A stretch of 64,000 nucleotides of DNA from the NCBI GenBank assembly GCA_023053685.1, contig JALIGW010000005.1:21168501-21232500 (forward strand). Reading direction: 5' to 3'. Positions 25,272-37,229 of the stretch are shown here, piece by piece. Origin of the DNA: Diadophis punctatus similis. Its lineage: Eukaryota; Chordata; Lepidosauria; Squamata; Dipsadidae. Below the pieces are notes generated by a model. It saw only the letters and a list, made by a program, of their open reading frames with translations, had not been told where the DNA came from and made no database searches. The position numbers and the translations under genes were made by a program. Positions within the stretch are counted from its first letter, which is position 1. Each line of letters opens with the position of its first letter.

Positions 25272-25325
25272 ATTATGGAGATTCTCAGTCATCCAGGTCA
25301 TGTCCGTCTGGGACAATTTGATGTT
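25272..25325 (-). mobile_element. Penelope-like (Poseidon) end fragment
   Basis: 'GGAGATTCTCAGTCATCCAG' is the reversed terminal sequence of vertebrate Penelope-like elements and also occurs at 36121-36146. The (ATT)n run follows directly. Confidence 0.55.
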
Positions 25326-25327
25326 AG

Positions 25328-25992
<665 letters not shown>

Positions 25993-25997
25993 TAACA

Positions 25998-26156
25998 GTG
26001 ATACCCATTGTTATTGGGGCAGTTGGTACCATGTCCAGGAACTTTACAAAACACATCAAGAAATTGCAGCTTCCTGCAATAACACCAGCGGAACTGCAAA
26101 AAACTGTGCTACTCGGAACATCATATATTTTAAGAAGATACTTGGTTGATACCTAG
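25998..26156 (+). pseudogene. R4/Dong LINE ORF C-terminus
   Basis: An open frame of 52 codons ends at TAG (26154-26156). It contains VIPIVIGAVGTMS, ELQKTVLLGTSYILRR and YLVDT, typical of the C-terminal end of R4/Dong-type LINE reverse transcriptases (an 'IGALG...LQKT.LLGTA.ILRK' pattern). Upstream is only (AAT)n, so it is a 5'-truncated copy. The 3' untranslated part (26157-26255) matches the two tandem copies upstream and ends in (AAT)n. Confidence 0.78.
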
Positions 26157-26849
26157 GACGCTGGCAGCAACCCGTATCAACCATTAGCACCAGTCAATGA
26201 TATTTGTGACACATTTTTAAATGTTCAGTTGACTGAGTTTCATGTTTAATAATAATAATAATTCTGATGCAAAATGAGTACTGAATTAAAGTTTTCATGC
26301 TTAAATGTTTTCATAATTTATACTTTTATAAAAATATATATTTTACTGTTGTTAGGTTGTTGTTGATCCATCTCTTCCATTCTTGCTGGATTGGATGCCT
26401 CTTCCTATTGTACTGAGCAAAACTGATTTCATATTTTCATTGTCACATTATCTGTAGAGTTCTTATCTCTTTTTCTTTCTTCCCCCATCTGTTTTTAAAC
26501 TGCTGCTACAGCAAACATTGGCAACGTTCCTAACATTCATTTGAGGCCAATCACCCCTAGAATGGCTTTTTTTTCAAAGGGAGCAGTTAAAGGGCAGAAT
26601 CTGCTTCAGTAAACTTGCAGGAAGTAGACACTTTCTCAGTTCTGCTCTTTGAAGGAAGCCATATTTTGATCTGGGGGTCTTCCCATGGAGAATTTACACC
26701 TACCAGCTTTGCTGATACATTTTTATAATCACACCTTTTGGGAACAGTCAAATTATTTTCCTTCCAGTGCAAATGCAGTTAGTTTAAATTACCAAGTTTC
26801 AATTTTGCAGCTTATAATGCTGCAGTATTGTGCTGCTTCTGTTGGTTTC

Positions 26850-27420
26850 AATTTATTTATTTATTGTTCATACTTCTATGCCAGTGATGGCGAACCTATG
26901 GCACGGGTGCCACAGGTGGCACGTGGAGCCATATCTGCCGGCACGCAAGCTGTTGCCCTAGCTTAGCTCCAACGCGCATGTGCACGCCGGCCAGCTGATT
27001 TTCGGCTCATGCGGAGGGCATTTTCAGCTTCTGGAGGGCCTCCTGGGGGCGGGAGAGGGCATTTTCGCCCTCCCCAGGCTCCAGGGAAGCTTACTGGGCC
27101 CACCGGAAGTCGGGAAATGGGCCATTTCCAGCCTCCAGAGGGTTTCCGGGGGGGGGGCGGGGGAGGCCGTTTTTGCCCTCCCCAGGCATTGAATTATGGG
27201 TGTGGGCACTCGTGTGTGTGCGATAGCGCTCGCACACGCGCTTTCGGCACCCGAGGGGAAAAAGGTTTGCCATCACTGCACTATGCCATCCAACTCCCGA
27301 GGGACTCTGGGCGGCTTACAGTGAACATAAACAATTGAGTATAAAAAATATAAAAACAAATTTAAAAATACATTTAAAATATTAAAACACATTTCCAACA
27401 TTCATAACATTCCCAGGGAG
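26850..27420 (-). mobile_element. L2-like LINE 3' end split by a hAT MITE
   Basis: 'CAATTTATTTATTTATTG' before 26881 and 'GAGGGACTCTGGGCGGCTTA' after 27279 are parts of a reversed L2-type 3' end. The MITE at 26882-27278 has inserted between them. Confidence 0.6.
26882..27278. mobile_element. hAT MITE (GATGGCGAACC family)
   Basis: The ends CAGTGATGGCGAACC and GGTTTGCCATCACTG are flanked by TTCTATGC and CACTATGC, which match at 6 of 8 positions. The insertion splits an L2-like LINE end. The GC-rich body is the same as at 41341-41765. Confidence 0.85.
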
Positions 27421-27429
27421 ACCACATTT

Positions 27430-29360
27430 ATCCACTCCATAGGGTCACTATCCCCAATTGGACTTCAGGGATACACATACACACTTTCCACTCATATAGT
27501 TCTTTGTGTGTCCTGTGCTAGGATTTGTACATTAACTCAGCAGCAAGAATACAGTATATCTCTAGGTCTCTCCTACAGTTAGCAGGCTGATCTCTATGTA
27601 AACTCCATCTTTCAGGTACATCTGTATTAAAATTGACCCAAGGAAGCCAGAGGATGTTTATATAAAATGTTGTGCCCAATGAAACATGAGCATTTCATCA
27701 GGCAGACTGATTCCCAAATCCCTGTATTTGTTTGGCTATCTCTGCTAAATTTATTTCTAGGATATTTGCAGTTTGGCCCAATATACCATGCACAGCTCAT
27801 TCAATCAACCATTCCATTCTTCTCACCATGGCTGAGTCACAAAATTCAAGCCACAAACCTCTTTAGTTTCTTGACTAAGTTATAGCATGAGTTTAACAAT
27901 CAACTAGATTTTAGGGCATTTTTTTAAACTTAAAAGCTTAAAAAAAAAAATCATAAAATTGAGCATTTCAACTTTGAAGCATTCTTCCTAATCTAAAGGA
28001 AGAGGAAAGAGAGTAGGACATGGGGAATATCTTTAAAATTGATTGTAAAAAAGAGTGTCTTGCTTTCTATATTTGGTGTTCTCATCATTCATTGTACTTT
28101 GATTTTTCTGAGATAGGATAAGTCTCATGAAACTAATTGAGCTCATTTATCGCTGAAGGTTGATTGTCTTCTGAATATGTTACTCCTTCAGACCTTTAGG
28201 ATTGGACATCCTTCTTATTTCAACCCATACTTCCTTTTGCTTTTTAAAAATTCATTGTTATGTATAACAATTTGCATTTTACATTCTTTTTCAACTACGT
28301 CCATCTGCATGTGCACATGACAGTAGCTGGCTCATTGGGCAGACATTTTGGTTCTGTTTCTTGCCCCTCATGACAGTCTATAGTCAACTTGCTTTAGGTA
28401 TTTTAACCTGTTGTTATATATCAAGTTTTCAGTCTGACAACTCGGAAACCTGTAAAATCTAAACTGGTCAGGGAGAAAGAAAAGTAAGTAAAATAGATCA
28501 AGAGGTTATGTCCTTTTGCAGAACTCTACCAAAACAATAAAAAAAATCAGTTTTTGTGACATGGTTTCATCTCCCCTTGAGGGCAGATCATTTACTAATT
28601 TACAGGAACTCTTGTCTACCCTGCTTTTTGCCATCTGACTTCAATCTCTATGGTAGATTTCCCAGACAATTTATGAGAGTGCCTGAAATTAATCTTCTAG
28701 TCAGTTGCTAATCAGGTTCACAATTCCTGTAAAAAGCACTTACCTTGATTTTCTTCATTTATATAAACAACCTGCACTAAAATCTTGCCTCATTCCACCT
28801 ATTGATCTCTGGGCTCCAATATGTTATTATTTTCTCTCCCCCCTCCCCCACTTCAGAAAGAGGCTGTGCACTGTCACGGAGAACCGTTGTCAGGACACCA
28901 GTCAGCTGCAAAACTAAAATATTACCGGTATATCTAACAATTTTAAATGAGAATTTCTTTAGAGGAAAAATAATGCCTTAATGGCAAAGAAGCTATCCAC
29001 TTATACCAAGAGTTCGGAAGTTCATTTTGGTTTTTTGGGTTTTTGGTAAAAGTGACACAAATGCACCCAGCATTAATGAAAATATTGTGGATAGCAAGGA
29101 GGGCTACAATATACTGTATATTTGGGATAGGAGCAAAATTATTTTTATTATTTTTGGTCAGTGGGAGGCAGCATTGATTGCATCATTGTGTTGCCTGGCT
29201 TTTTTTTTAGTATTCTGAGGCTAAGAGGAGTGAAAATAATTTTATAGCCATCCAATCTGGGATGGAAACAGTGTGATGTAAAAGTGCCCAGGGTGCCTTT
29301 AGAGAGAGACTTTATGGTGTGGAAGTGACCTAATGAATATTTCTAATGCTTTTAATACTT
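27430..29360. other. ADGRA intron, nothing recognised
   Basis: AT-rich unique-looking sequence with no supported exon or repeat family. Confidence 0.4.
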
Positions 29361-29369
29361 TGCAAAAAA

Positions 29370-29495
29370 TAAAAACAATGGAAAGGAAGAGAGAGATAAA
29401 TTAAAAAAGGAAAAGGAAAGGAAAAAGGGAAAAAAGTAAGAGAAATATAAAGGAAAGGAAAAAAAGAAGGAAAGATAAAACAAAAGAAACTACTC
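29370..29495. repeat. Purine-rich GGAAA-type tract
   Basis: A 125-base stretch of almost only A and G (GGAAAGGAAAAAGG-like units) gives strong strand asymmetry. Confidence 0.8.
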
Positions 29496-29619
29496 CAGAC
29501 TCAAAAATCTTAAGAATTCTCCAATCCACTAAAAATGGGGGCATGCAACCACTCCCCATTACAATGTTTTAAAACACAACACTAGATTCATCAACTGTCA
29601 TGGCAATTCATGAAATTCC

Positions 29620-29961
<342 letters not shown>

Positions 29962-30052
29962 TGGAGGGAAGGAGTGAGGGAGAGTGAGGGAGTGAGTGAG
30001 TGTGTTGGTGGATGAATCGTAAATAGAGGTTTGCAAAAAACCTCTATTAAAA

Positions 30053-30163
30053 AAGGAAGCAAGGGAGACAGCAACATCCAAGTACCAGCAAAGGATCAGG
30101 CAGATCTTGAAGACCCAGCTCAATGAGAAGAACAAGATCCATGCCAGCAACATGTATATGGCC
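30053..30163 (+). pseudogene. R4/Dong LINE reverse-transcriptase fragment
   Basis: A 37-codon open stretch includes KEARETATSKYQQRIRQIL and KTQLNEKNKIHASNMY, typical of the region downstream of the reverse-transcriptase core in R4/Dong LINEs. It is flanked by unrelated sequence and lacks other LINE parts. It is a second fragment of the family seen at 25998-26255. Confidence 0.65.
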
Positions 30164-30169
30164 AAAGGA

Positions 30170-31075
30170 GAATATAGAAGCTGCCAATGTGAAGACTCCC
30201 CTGAATGTATGAAGGTTTCCACCCCAAGTCAAACACCCAGAGACTGTACACTAGTTGGAAAGGATTGGCAGAAAAAAATGTTGCCAGGTCATGGAAACCT
30301 ACTTTTAAATTTGTTTTGTAGTGCACATTTTCCGCATACTTATATTGCAAATATATGCCGGTTTACAGTCAGAGATGTTATCTGAATTTCTTTGATTATT
30401 TTTTAAAAAATGTATGAGTTTCAAAATGATCATAGAACTTTTGTTCACATCAAATTAATTAATCAAACTTGGACATAAATTAATTGACCAGAAAAAAAAA
30501 TCTTTTCAACTGAGTTGTTTCAGAGAAGTGTATTTCTATAATGTTACTATCTTTCATCATGGCCAACGTTCCATCTTTATTTTATGACTTGATTCCTAAT
30601 TTAATGCCATAAGCTTGAAATTCGGTTGCTCTTATCCATATTTGGAAATCCCACACAAATCCTGCTTCCTTGGATGACCATTTTCCCCTACCTTTTCCAC
30701 TACTAGATTTAAAGAATTAGCCAGTGAACTCATGTTCATTATGACAATGACCATTTCTACCATCTCCTCCCCATCTTACCCATTTTTGTAAATTAAACCT
30801 CTTAGATGTACAGGGTTTGGAAATTCAAAATATTACAAAATGTACAAAATATTGCAAAAAACATAAGATGCAATGTAAGGCATGGCAGGAAGAATGAACA
30901 CACTACTATAATCTCCTTAGTTGACCTCTCAAAAGGAATTCTGTTTTTAAACTGTATGCATACCTTCCACAGAGAAGTGATTTTTTTGGGGGAGTGAATG
31001 GCAGATTGGGCACTCATATTCATATTTGATAAAGCCTACTTGGGTGTTAACCTTTAGTTGGTGTTTTGTGGGATG
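30170..31075. other. ADGRA intron, nothing recognised
   Basis: No exon or repeat family supported. Confidence 0.4.
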
Positions 31076-31441
31076 CCCTTAAGCAGTGGTCCCCAACCTT
31101 TTTATTGCCGTGGACCGGTCAACGTTTGATAATTTTTCCGCGGCCCACTGGGGGGGGGGGTTTGCGGCGTCGCGTTGATTATTACCATGGTCACTTGACC
31201 ACAGGACGAAGCAAATGGCCATAAATGTGGGCCAGTTGCCAAGCACCCAAAATGCCATCATGTGACTATGTGGGGGGGGGTCCAATGGAACCAGGTTGTA
31301 AGTACCTTTTGGGTAATTTGGCGTAACTTTGACCGTTCGTTAAACAACTGGTCATAAGTCAAGGACTACCTGTGCACCGCAAGAGGAACACAAGAAGCTG
31401 ATTAAGAACTGAATTACTGGTTTAGTTTTGAACACAAGAAT

Positions 31442-31728
31442 CTGCAAAAGATAGTTATCCAGTTTTCCAGCAGATGCAGCCCTTGTAACTCCACACTTTT
31501 GCAGGATACCAGGTTAAACAGGGCTTGTGGGAAAAGATAAAAAGTCCATGTGGGGCCATTTCTTTCCCATACTCTATTGCCCCACGTGCCTCTAAATATG
31601 TACTGAGTATATGTAAGAAAGCCCCTACACGTGAAGATCACAGGAAAATTGTTTCTGGTCTCTGGGGTCTCCCCTTCCCCAGGTGTCGGAAAAGCAGCAG
31701 CTGCACAGCAAAGACGGGAAGCGAGTAC
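31442..31728 (-). other. Intron-like segment after the PHLDA1 stop codon
   Basis: Eighteen bases after the stop, the minus strand reads GACAG followed by GTACTCG (donor at 31728-31727). It reaches a pyrimidine-rich CTATCTTTTGCAG acceptor ending at 31442. If the parent gene has its intron at this place, the copy retained it and arose from DNA rather than mRNA. This is inference; the parent gene structure must be compared. Confidence 0.4.
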
Positions 31729-31745
31729 CTGTCGGGGTGGCCCAT

Positions 31746-32208
31746 CTAGGCGGAGTTGGAGGAGCTTCGGAGGCGGGGAACGAGCTGCTGGACGAGGTGC
31801 TGCTGCTTCTGCCGGGTCGACTTGACCGCCAGGATGGCCTGCCGGTTTTTGTACTGCACTAGTTGCAGCGTGATCTCGGCGTTCCAGCCTTGATCCTGTG
31901 GGCACCGAAAGTCGATCTCCTTCCCCTCGGCCATCACCACCGTGCAATACATGTACTTGCCCTTCCGTTCCACGCAGTCCACCGTCTTCATGGTGGAGAA
32001 GGGCAACTGCTTGATCTTGGCGGCGGCTACCGCCGTCTCTCCGTTGGCAAGAAGAAGCCGCCGCTGCCGCCGCCTCCTGCTTGGGTGGGATAAGCAGAAG
32101 CCCTTCCTCAGTGAGGATGCAACACTTCTTCTTCCAGAGCTGCAGCAAGCCGTCGCTGCGTTTCTCCAGCACGCCCTCCTTCACCGGCTTGCCGCCGCTC
32201 TCCAGCAT
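31746..32208 (-). pseudogene. PHLDA1: PHLDA1 copy, frameshifted, inside a hAT element
   Basis: On the minus strand an ATG at 32206-32208 starts [20 protein letters not shown] and continues [20 protein letters not shown], the start of the PHLDA1 PH-like domain. After an alanine-rich stretch the frame is lost near 32010-32060. The domain continues in another frame with [35 protein letters not shown] and [14 protein letters not shown], and ends RSSSNSA before a stop at 31746. The coding length is 463 nt, so the net shift is one base. The long Gln/Pro/His-rich tail of mammalian PHLDA1 is absent. PHLDA1 is a PH-domain protein linked to apoptosis and growth control. The copy should be non-functional as read here. 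Confidence 0.88.
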
Positions 32209-32395
32209 CCTCCTGCCCCCGCCGCCAAAAACTTCTGAAAGGAATGAAAAGAAGGCGCGCGCGAGGGAAGCGGCGCACGGACGAGCGGGATTTCCCGGGA
32301 CGCGCCGGAAAGGCTTCGCCTTCTGCCGAACGACGGCAAGGTTTAGCCGCGCAGCTTCTGGTCCCGCCGCCGGTCTTTCCTTAGAACCACAGGGC
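32209..32395 (-). other. GC-rich sequence upstream of the PHLDA1 copy
   Basis: This GC-rich, CpG-rich segment lies directly before the ATG and reaches the hAT right terminal region. It looks like a captured 5' untranslated region or promoter of the parent gene. No poly(A) or poly(T) tract is seen at either side of the copy. Confidence 0.45.
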
Positions 32396-32504
32396 GGCCC
32401 GGTACCATTTGTTCTGCGGCCCGGTACCGGGCCGCGGACCGGGGGTGGGGACCACTGCCCTTAAGGACTTGATTTGAACCTTGACATTCTCCCAGCCCCT
32501 TTCA

Positions 32505-32748
32505 TACAGAATAGAATACAATAACAGAGTTGGAAGGGACCTTGGAGGTCTTCTAGTCCAACCCCCTTCTTAGGCAGGAAACCCTACACCATTTCAGACA
32601 AATGGTTATCCAGTCTCTTCTTAAAAACTTCCAGTGTTGGAGCATTTACAGCTTCTGGAGACAAGTTGTTCCACTGATTAATTGTTTAACAGTCAGGAAA
32701 TTTCTTCTTAGTTCTAGCTTGCTTCTCTCCTTGATTAGTTTCCACTAA
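32505..32748 (-). mobile_element. CR1 LINE 3' end
   Basis: It reads 'AACAGAGTTGGAAGGGACCT', the reverse of the CR1 3' end, and continues to 'CTCTCCTTGATTAGTTTCC'. It abuts the truncated L2 LINE that follows. Confidence 0.85.
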
Positions 32749-32749
32749 T

Positions 32750-34188
32750 CTGGGTGCTGGGGGACCTGCCTTTGGCAGGCGAAACCTCTGGCGCAGCTCA
32801 GGAGTTCATGGATCCCATGACAACCATGATCCTGACCCAAGTAATCCAGGGTCCGACTCATGAAGGAGGCCACACACTTGACCTAGTGTTTCTCTCGGGG
32901 CAGTGGAGAGATGATCTGAATTTAGGGGATATAGTCACCACCCCGTTGTTGTGGTCAGATCATTTCCTATTGAGGTTGGATTTCACAGCCCCACTCCTCC
33001 CCTGCAGGGAGGCGGGACCGACTAGGTGGTCCCACCCCAGTCGCCTAATGGAGCCAGAAGGATTCCAGAGGGAACTTGGGGAAATACCTGAAACCCTGGT
33101 ACACAATTCGGCTGAGTCCCTGGTGGCTGCTTGGAACACCGCAGCTTCAGGGGCATTAGATCAGATTGCGCCTTTGCGACCTCTCCGTGGCAGTGGATCC
33201 CGGAAAGTTCCCTGGTTTACCGAGGAGCTCCGGGAGATGAAACGCCACAAGAGACGTCTGGAGCGATGCTGGAGAGCCAGTAAAACCGAATCTGACTGAA
33301 CACTTCTAAGAACTTTTATTAAGTCTTATCTAGTGGCGATAGGGGCGGCAAAATGATCTCATTTTTCCGCTCTTATTTCATCTGCAGATTCTCGCCCAGC
33401 CGCCTTGTTTAGGGTGACTCGCACCCTCCTTGCCAAAGGGGGCAGCGAGGAACACTTGCACGGTAGAGCTGAGGAATTCGCGCAGTTTCTGACGGATAAA
33501 GTCGCTCAGATCCGGTCGAATCTGGACTCTGGCTGGACAGAGTCCATTGAGTTGACAGGGGCAAATCTTAGTCCAGCGTTGTGGGAGGAGTTTGAGCCTG
33601 TCACTCCTGATGACATGGACAAGGCTGTGGGTGCGATGAGCTCTTCCACCTGTTTATTGGACCTATGCCCCTCCTGGCTGGTTTCGGCCAGCAGAGAGGT
33701 GGCACGTGGCTGGATCCAGGCGTGGTCAATGCTTCTTTTAGGGAGGGATCTGTACCGCAGCCTTTAAAGGTTGCAGTGGTGAGACCCCTCCTTAAGAAGC
33801 CTTCCCTGGATCCAGCGGATTTGAAGAACTTTCGTCTGGTCTCCAATTTACCTTTTATAGGTAAAGTTGTCGAGAATGTGGTAGCTTTTCAGCTTCTTCG
33901 GTTATTGGAGGAAACTGATCATCTAGATTCCTTTCAATCGGGTTTCAGGCGCAGCTACAGTACAGAAACTGCCTTGGTCGCCCTGGTGGATGATCTCTGG
34001 TGAGCCCAGGATGGGGGTTATTCTTCCATCCTGGTGCTACTTGACCTCTCAGTGGCTTTTGATACCATCGACCATGGTATCCTTCTGCATCATCTCGGCG
34101 AGTTGGGAGTGGGAGGCACCATTTTACAGTGGTTCTCCTCTTATCTCGCCGACAGGATGCAGTCGGTGTTAGCAGGAGGACAGAGGTA
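32750..34188 (+). pseudogene. L2 LINE fragment: endonuclease end to reverse transcriptase
   Basis: It starts inside the endonuclease domain (VLGDL, then TMILTQVIQGPTH and HTLDLVFLSGQW). It runs through 'RPLRGSGSRKVPWFTEELRE' and into reverse transcriptase (PLLKKPSLDPADLKNFR, FQSGFRRSYSTETALVALVD, LDLSVAFDTIDH). It stops at 'GCAGGAGGACAGAGG', before the YxDD motif. Frames change near 33300, 33400 and 33700 and a stop lies near 34000. Both ends are missing; LINEs usually lose only the 5' end. It is the same family as 48595-52010. Confidence 0.88.
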
Positions 34189-34189
34189 T

Positions 34190-35690
34190 ATATAATATAT
34201 CGATATAAATCGATATAGAAAGATTGTCAAAAAGTAGATTGCAAAAAATCTTTTTTAGAAAATGTTCAATAAAATTTATATTAAAAAAGATAACAGAACC
34301 TACCGGTAATATTGAAGATAAAGAGAAGAAAAAAGAAAGAAAAAAGCCAAAAGTGCAGAAAAGAAATAAATATATATATAAGAAAATGACTTCCAATTTC
34401 CTTTCATAATAATTATAGGTATAAATCTAAATTAATTCTTACTACAGTTACATAACTTGAATTTTTTTCTATCATCTATTATTTTTTCTAGTCATCAAAT
34501 TCATATGTCCTCTTTTCCTTTTTTTTCTGTTTCAAACTCCACAAGGAGTTTCCAATCAGCATTAAACTGGCTTGTTCTGCAAATGATCTATACAGAGTTA
34601 TTTTGAAAGTGTAATGGGACTCTCTATAATTTATTTGTCTTTTGGGAATTTTTTGCACTGAATATCAGGTGATGTAGCAGATTGGCTGTTTTCCTTCAGT
34701 AATGCATGTCAGCCAAATTTGATGAATCTACTGAATCCATAACACAGACATGCTTTGTGATGCAAATTAAGCTTCTTTAAACTTTATTCACTTACTTGAC
34801 TCAAGTACATCTGATTACTATTTAATCCTCAACATGAATAACCACAAAGAGTTAGCAGTATAATATCATAACATACGACTGTAATAGTGTCACTGGAGAA
34901 GGCATCCAATTATGCTCATTGGTGCCAAAAAAAAAAAAAAACACCCAAAAAAACCCAAAACCAGAAGAACCCAGTCATGTGGAAAACCAATGTAGCTCTA
35001 CTGAACTATATTCTTTGTAGATTCTTATTGTCCTACTGATTCTGATCCATGCATTACAGAGTTGAGAATTAAATATGGTAATGACATTTCAGATCCTATT
35101 TCTGCCCTGGGTACATTAGAATTAATCAGAATTTATTTATGCCTTGAGATTCTGTACGGGTTGAGATTAGTACCCATTTTACATATCAATTAGGCCTCCT
35201 GAGGCAAAAATGCTGCCATAAGTACAGAGCATTTTAACAGTGTTTATGGAATGCCAGCTCTACTTATTCTCCATATTAAATTGAGACGGAGCCTTGTGGG
35301 AGCTTTTTACTGTAATAATTTTTAAAACAGCCATTGATTACCTACATAAATAGAAAGTGTTGCTTCCAGGAAGTGGATTCAAACAATTCAGTTTAATAAT
35401 GCATGAGCAAGGTGAGAGTGAATTCAGATTAGATGATATAATAAACTTGATTCCTGGATTGGGATTCAACTTTTTGTGAAATATTGTGTTTTTAACACCC
35501 AATACATGATTAAATCTACAGCTTATGGCAGTTGCAGGGTTTGCTTACAGATTGATGACCTGCCATCAAACCATTGTTGAAATGAAAACCTTTATTATGT
35601 CCTAATGGCCAGAAAGCACAACAATAAAACACATAGACTTGTAATTATTTGTGCTGTCCTGGTCATTCACACACGCACACACATGATGGT
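34190..35690. other. ADGRA intron, AT-rich
   Basis: Begins with an (AT)-rich patch containing ATATCGATAT repeats (34190-34215). A poly(A)/ACCC run lies at 34927-34965. No exon or family recognised. Confidence 0.4.
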
Positions 35691-36480
35691 GGTTTAGTGG
35701 TTTTATTAATATTCCCCAGCAGTTCCATTTATCAAAAACCCAGAACTGTCCCAATTGTGTCCAACCAAAAGCAAACCAACGCTAGTCCATGTAACAATAG
35801 CCCAATGAGTCCACAAGGCACATGAAAGTTCCCAAACAAGATAAGTCCACCAGTAAAATTAAATCTACAAAACAAAAAAGTTCACAAGGCAAGAAGAGTC
35901 CAGAGTCCATGAAGCATGATCGAAAGTCAAGGCAGGAACCACAATGCCCAGAAACACAACATCTAGGAAAGGAACATATTGTTCCCAGCGTCGTCTCCAT
36001 CTGTTTGCTGTGCTAAATAGCCAGACTCCGGTCAGCCCATCAAGAAGGATGAGGCTGCCGCCTTGTGAGTAGTTGAGCTGACCTTTGCTGCTCCTGCCTT
36101 TTCTTCACTCTACGTGTCTATGGAGATTCTCAGTCATCCAGGTCATGGTTGTCCCATAGGCGCTTTTTCAAGAAGCTGAAGAAGCTTCTTGGATGATAAG
36201 CGGAATGTCTTCAAAGAAAAACCAGAAAGTCCAGTTGCCTCTTGAAAAAGAAGTTTTGGGCTCCACCCTACGTGTTCTCGGATCAGTTGGAGAAGGCAGT
36301 TCCTCTTCCTCATCTCTGACCAGCTGCAGCTGAATGCTTTCCCTACTCTCAGGTCCTGCTGTAACTATACCTCAGCTGAATCACTCTTAGCTGGCTGCTT
36401 ATCAGGTTGCTCTCTCATCAGTTAGACAGGAATGCTATGGAAGACACTTAGAGAGAAAGGAGGAAAATAAAACTAATAAA
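35690..36480. mobile_element. Possible LTR-type relic interrupted by a Penelope fragment
   Basis: The flanks of the Penelope piece (35690-36118 and 36263-36480) look like non-coding retroelement sequence, possibly an LTR, but no ends or coding parts are recognised. Tentative. Confidence 0.25.
36119..36262. mobile_element. Penelope-like element (Poseidon type) terminal fragment
   Basis: 'GGAGATTCTCAGTCATCCAG' and 'CCAGAAAGTCCAGTTGCCTC' are hallmark end sequences of vertebrate Penelope-like elements. The middle part CTTGGATGATAAGCGGAATG resembles a decayed hammerhead-ribozyme core, which these elements can carry in their terminal repeats. It is non-coding. Confidence 0.6.
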
Positions 36481-36569
36481 TTTCTAATATAATCCCAGTG
36501 CATTTAGAATCATTTAGATCTTTTTTATTGTCCTTGTGACTTGTGAAGATCAATTGGAACTATCTATGA

Positions 36570-36692
36570 CGGGTGTTAAACTCTCATAGTCACATGAGAG
36601 TGTCATGGCTTTTCCCCCCTTTGCTAAACCGGGCATGGGCGTGGTCAGTGTGTGACGCATCCGGCCCGTGGGCCATGAGTTTGACAGCCCTG
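36570..36692. mobile_element. hAT MITE, 123 bp
   Basis: The ends CGGGTGTTAAACTC and GAGTTTGACAGCCCTG are flanked by a perfect 8-bp duplication ATCTATGA (36562-36569 and 36693-36700). It is the same end family as the fragment at 1-74. Confidence 0.85.
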
Positions 36693-36863
36693 ATCTATGA
36701 TATCTTGTGTTCTTCAGAATAAATAACAGGCTGTAAACAAAACCATGAAAGACAATGCCAGATATTTTCTCAATTCTATGGCAGACATTGTGGGATTTTT
36801 GCAGGAACAGCTCTTGAAAGAGGGCTGAAAAAATCTTCAGCTTAGATTTTAATTACCTTATAA

Positions 36864-37219
36864 CCATGATGGCGAACCTATGGCACACATGCCACAGGTG
36901 GCATGCAGTGCCCTCTTTGTGGGCACGTGAGCTGTTGCCCCAGTTCAGCTCTGCCACACATGTGTGGAGGGTGGAGCGCGTGCGGGGGCACATGCATGCA
37001 CAGGGGGCACGTGCAGAGGGGCCTGCATGTGCATGCGGGGGGCACGTGCGGGGACGTGCATGCATGGGGCACATGCGTGGGTGCATGCATGCGCGGGGAC
37101 AGGGTGCATGCACGGGGGCCATGTGCACATTGAAATTTGGGGGTTCGGGAGCCCGCACACATTCACGCACACACGCGCACACTTTGGGCACTCAGTCCGG
37201 AAAAGGTTAGCCATCACTG
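36864..37219. mobile_element. hAT MITE (GATGGCGAACC family)
   Basis: The ends CCATGATGGCGAACC and GGTTAGCCATCACTG are flanked by a perfect 8-bp duplication CCTTATAA (36856-36863 and 37220-37227). The middle is an irregular GCATGCACG/GGGGCACGTG repeat patch that reads open on both strands but is not coding. Confidence 0.9.
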
Positions 37220-37229
37220 CCTTATAATG

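Larger units (their letters stand above)
31084..32457. mobile_element. hAT element carrying a PHLDA1 copy
   Basis: The left end CAGTGGTCCCCAACC and right end GGGGTGGGGACCACTG are inverted repeats. They are flanked by a perfect 8-bp duplication CCCTTAAG (31076-31083 and 32458-32465), the hAT signature. The element is 1374 bp. From left to right it holds the terminal region, a fragment of the TA-flanked MITE family (about 31180-31372), and a minus-strand copy of PHLDA1 with flanking non-coding sequence. A GC-rich right end follows. No transposase is present. The element is a non-autonomous hAT that contains a host gene, either by capture or by a later insertion into it. Confidence 0.88.

Noticed and set aside
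31414..32208. 264-codon frame starting as PHLDA1, as an intact gene
   Set aside because: Only the first 44 or so residues match PHLDA1; after the frameshift the rest is out of register.
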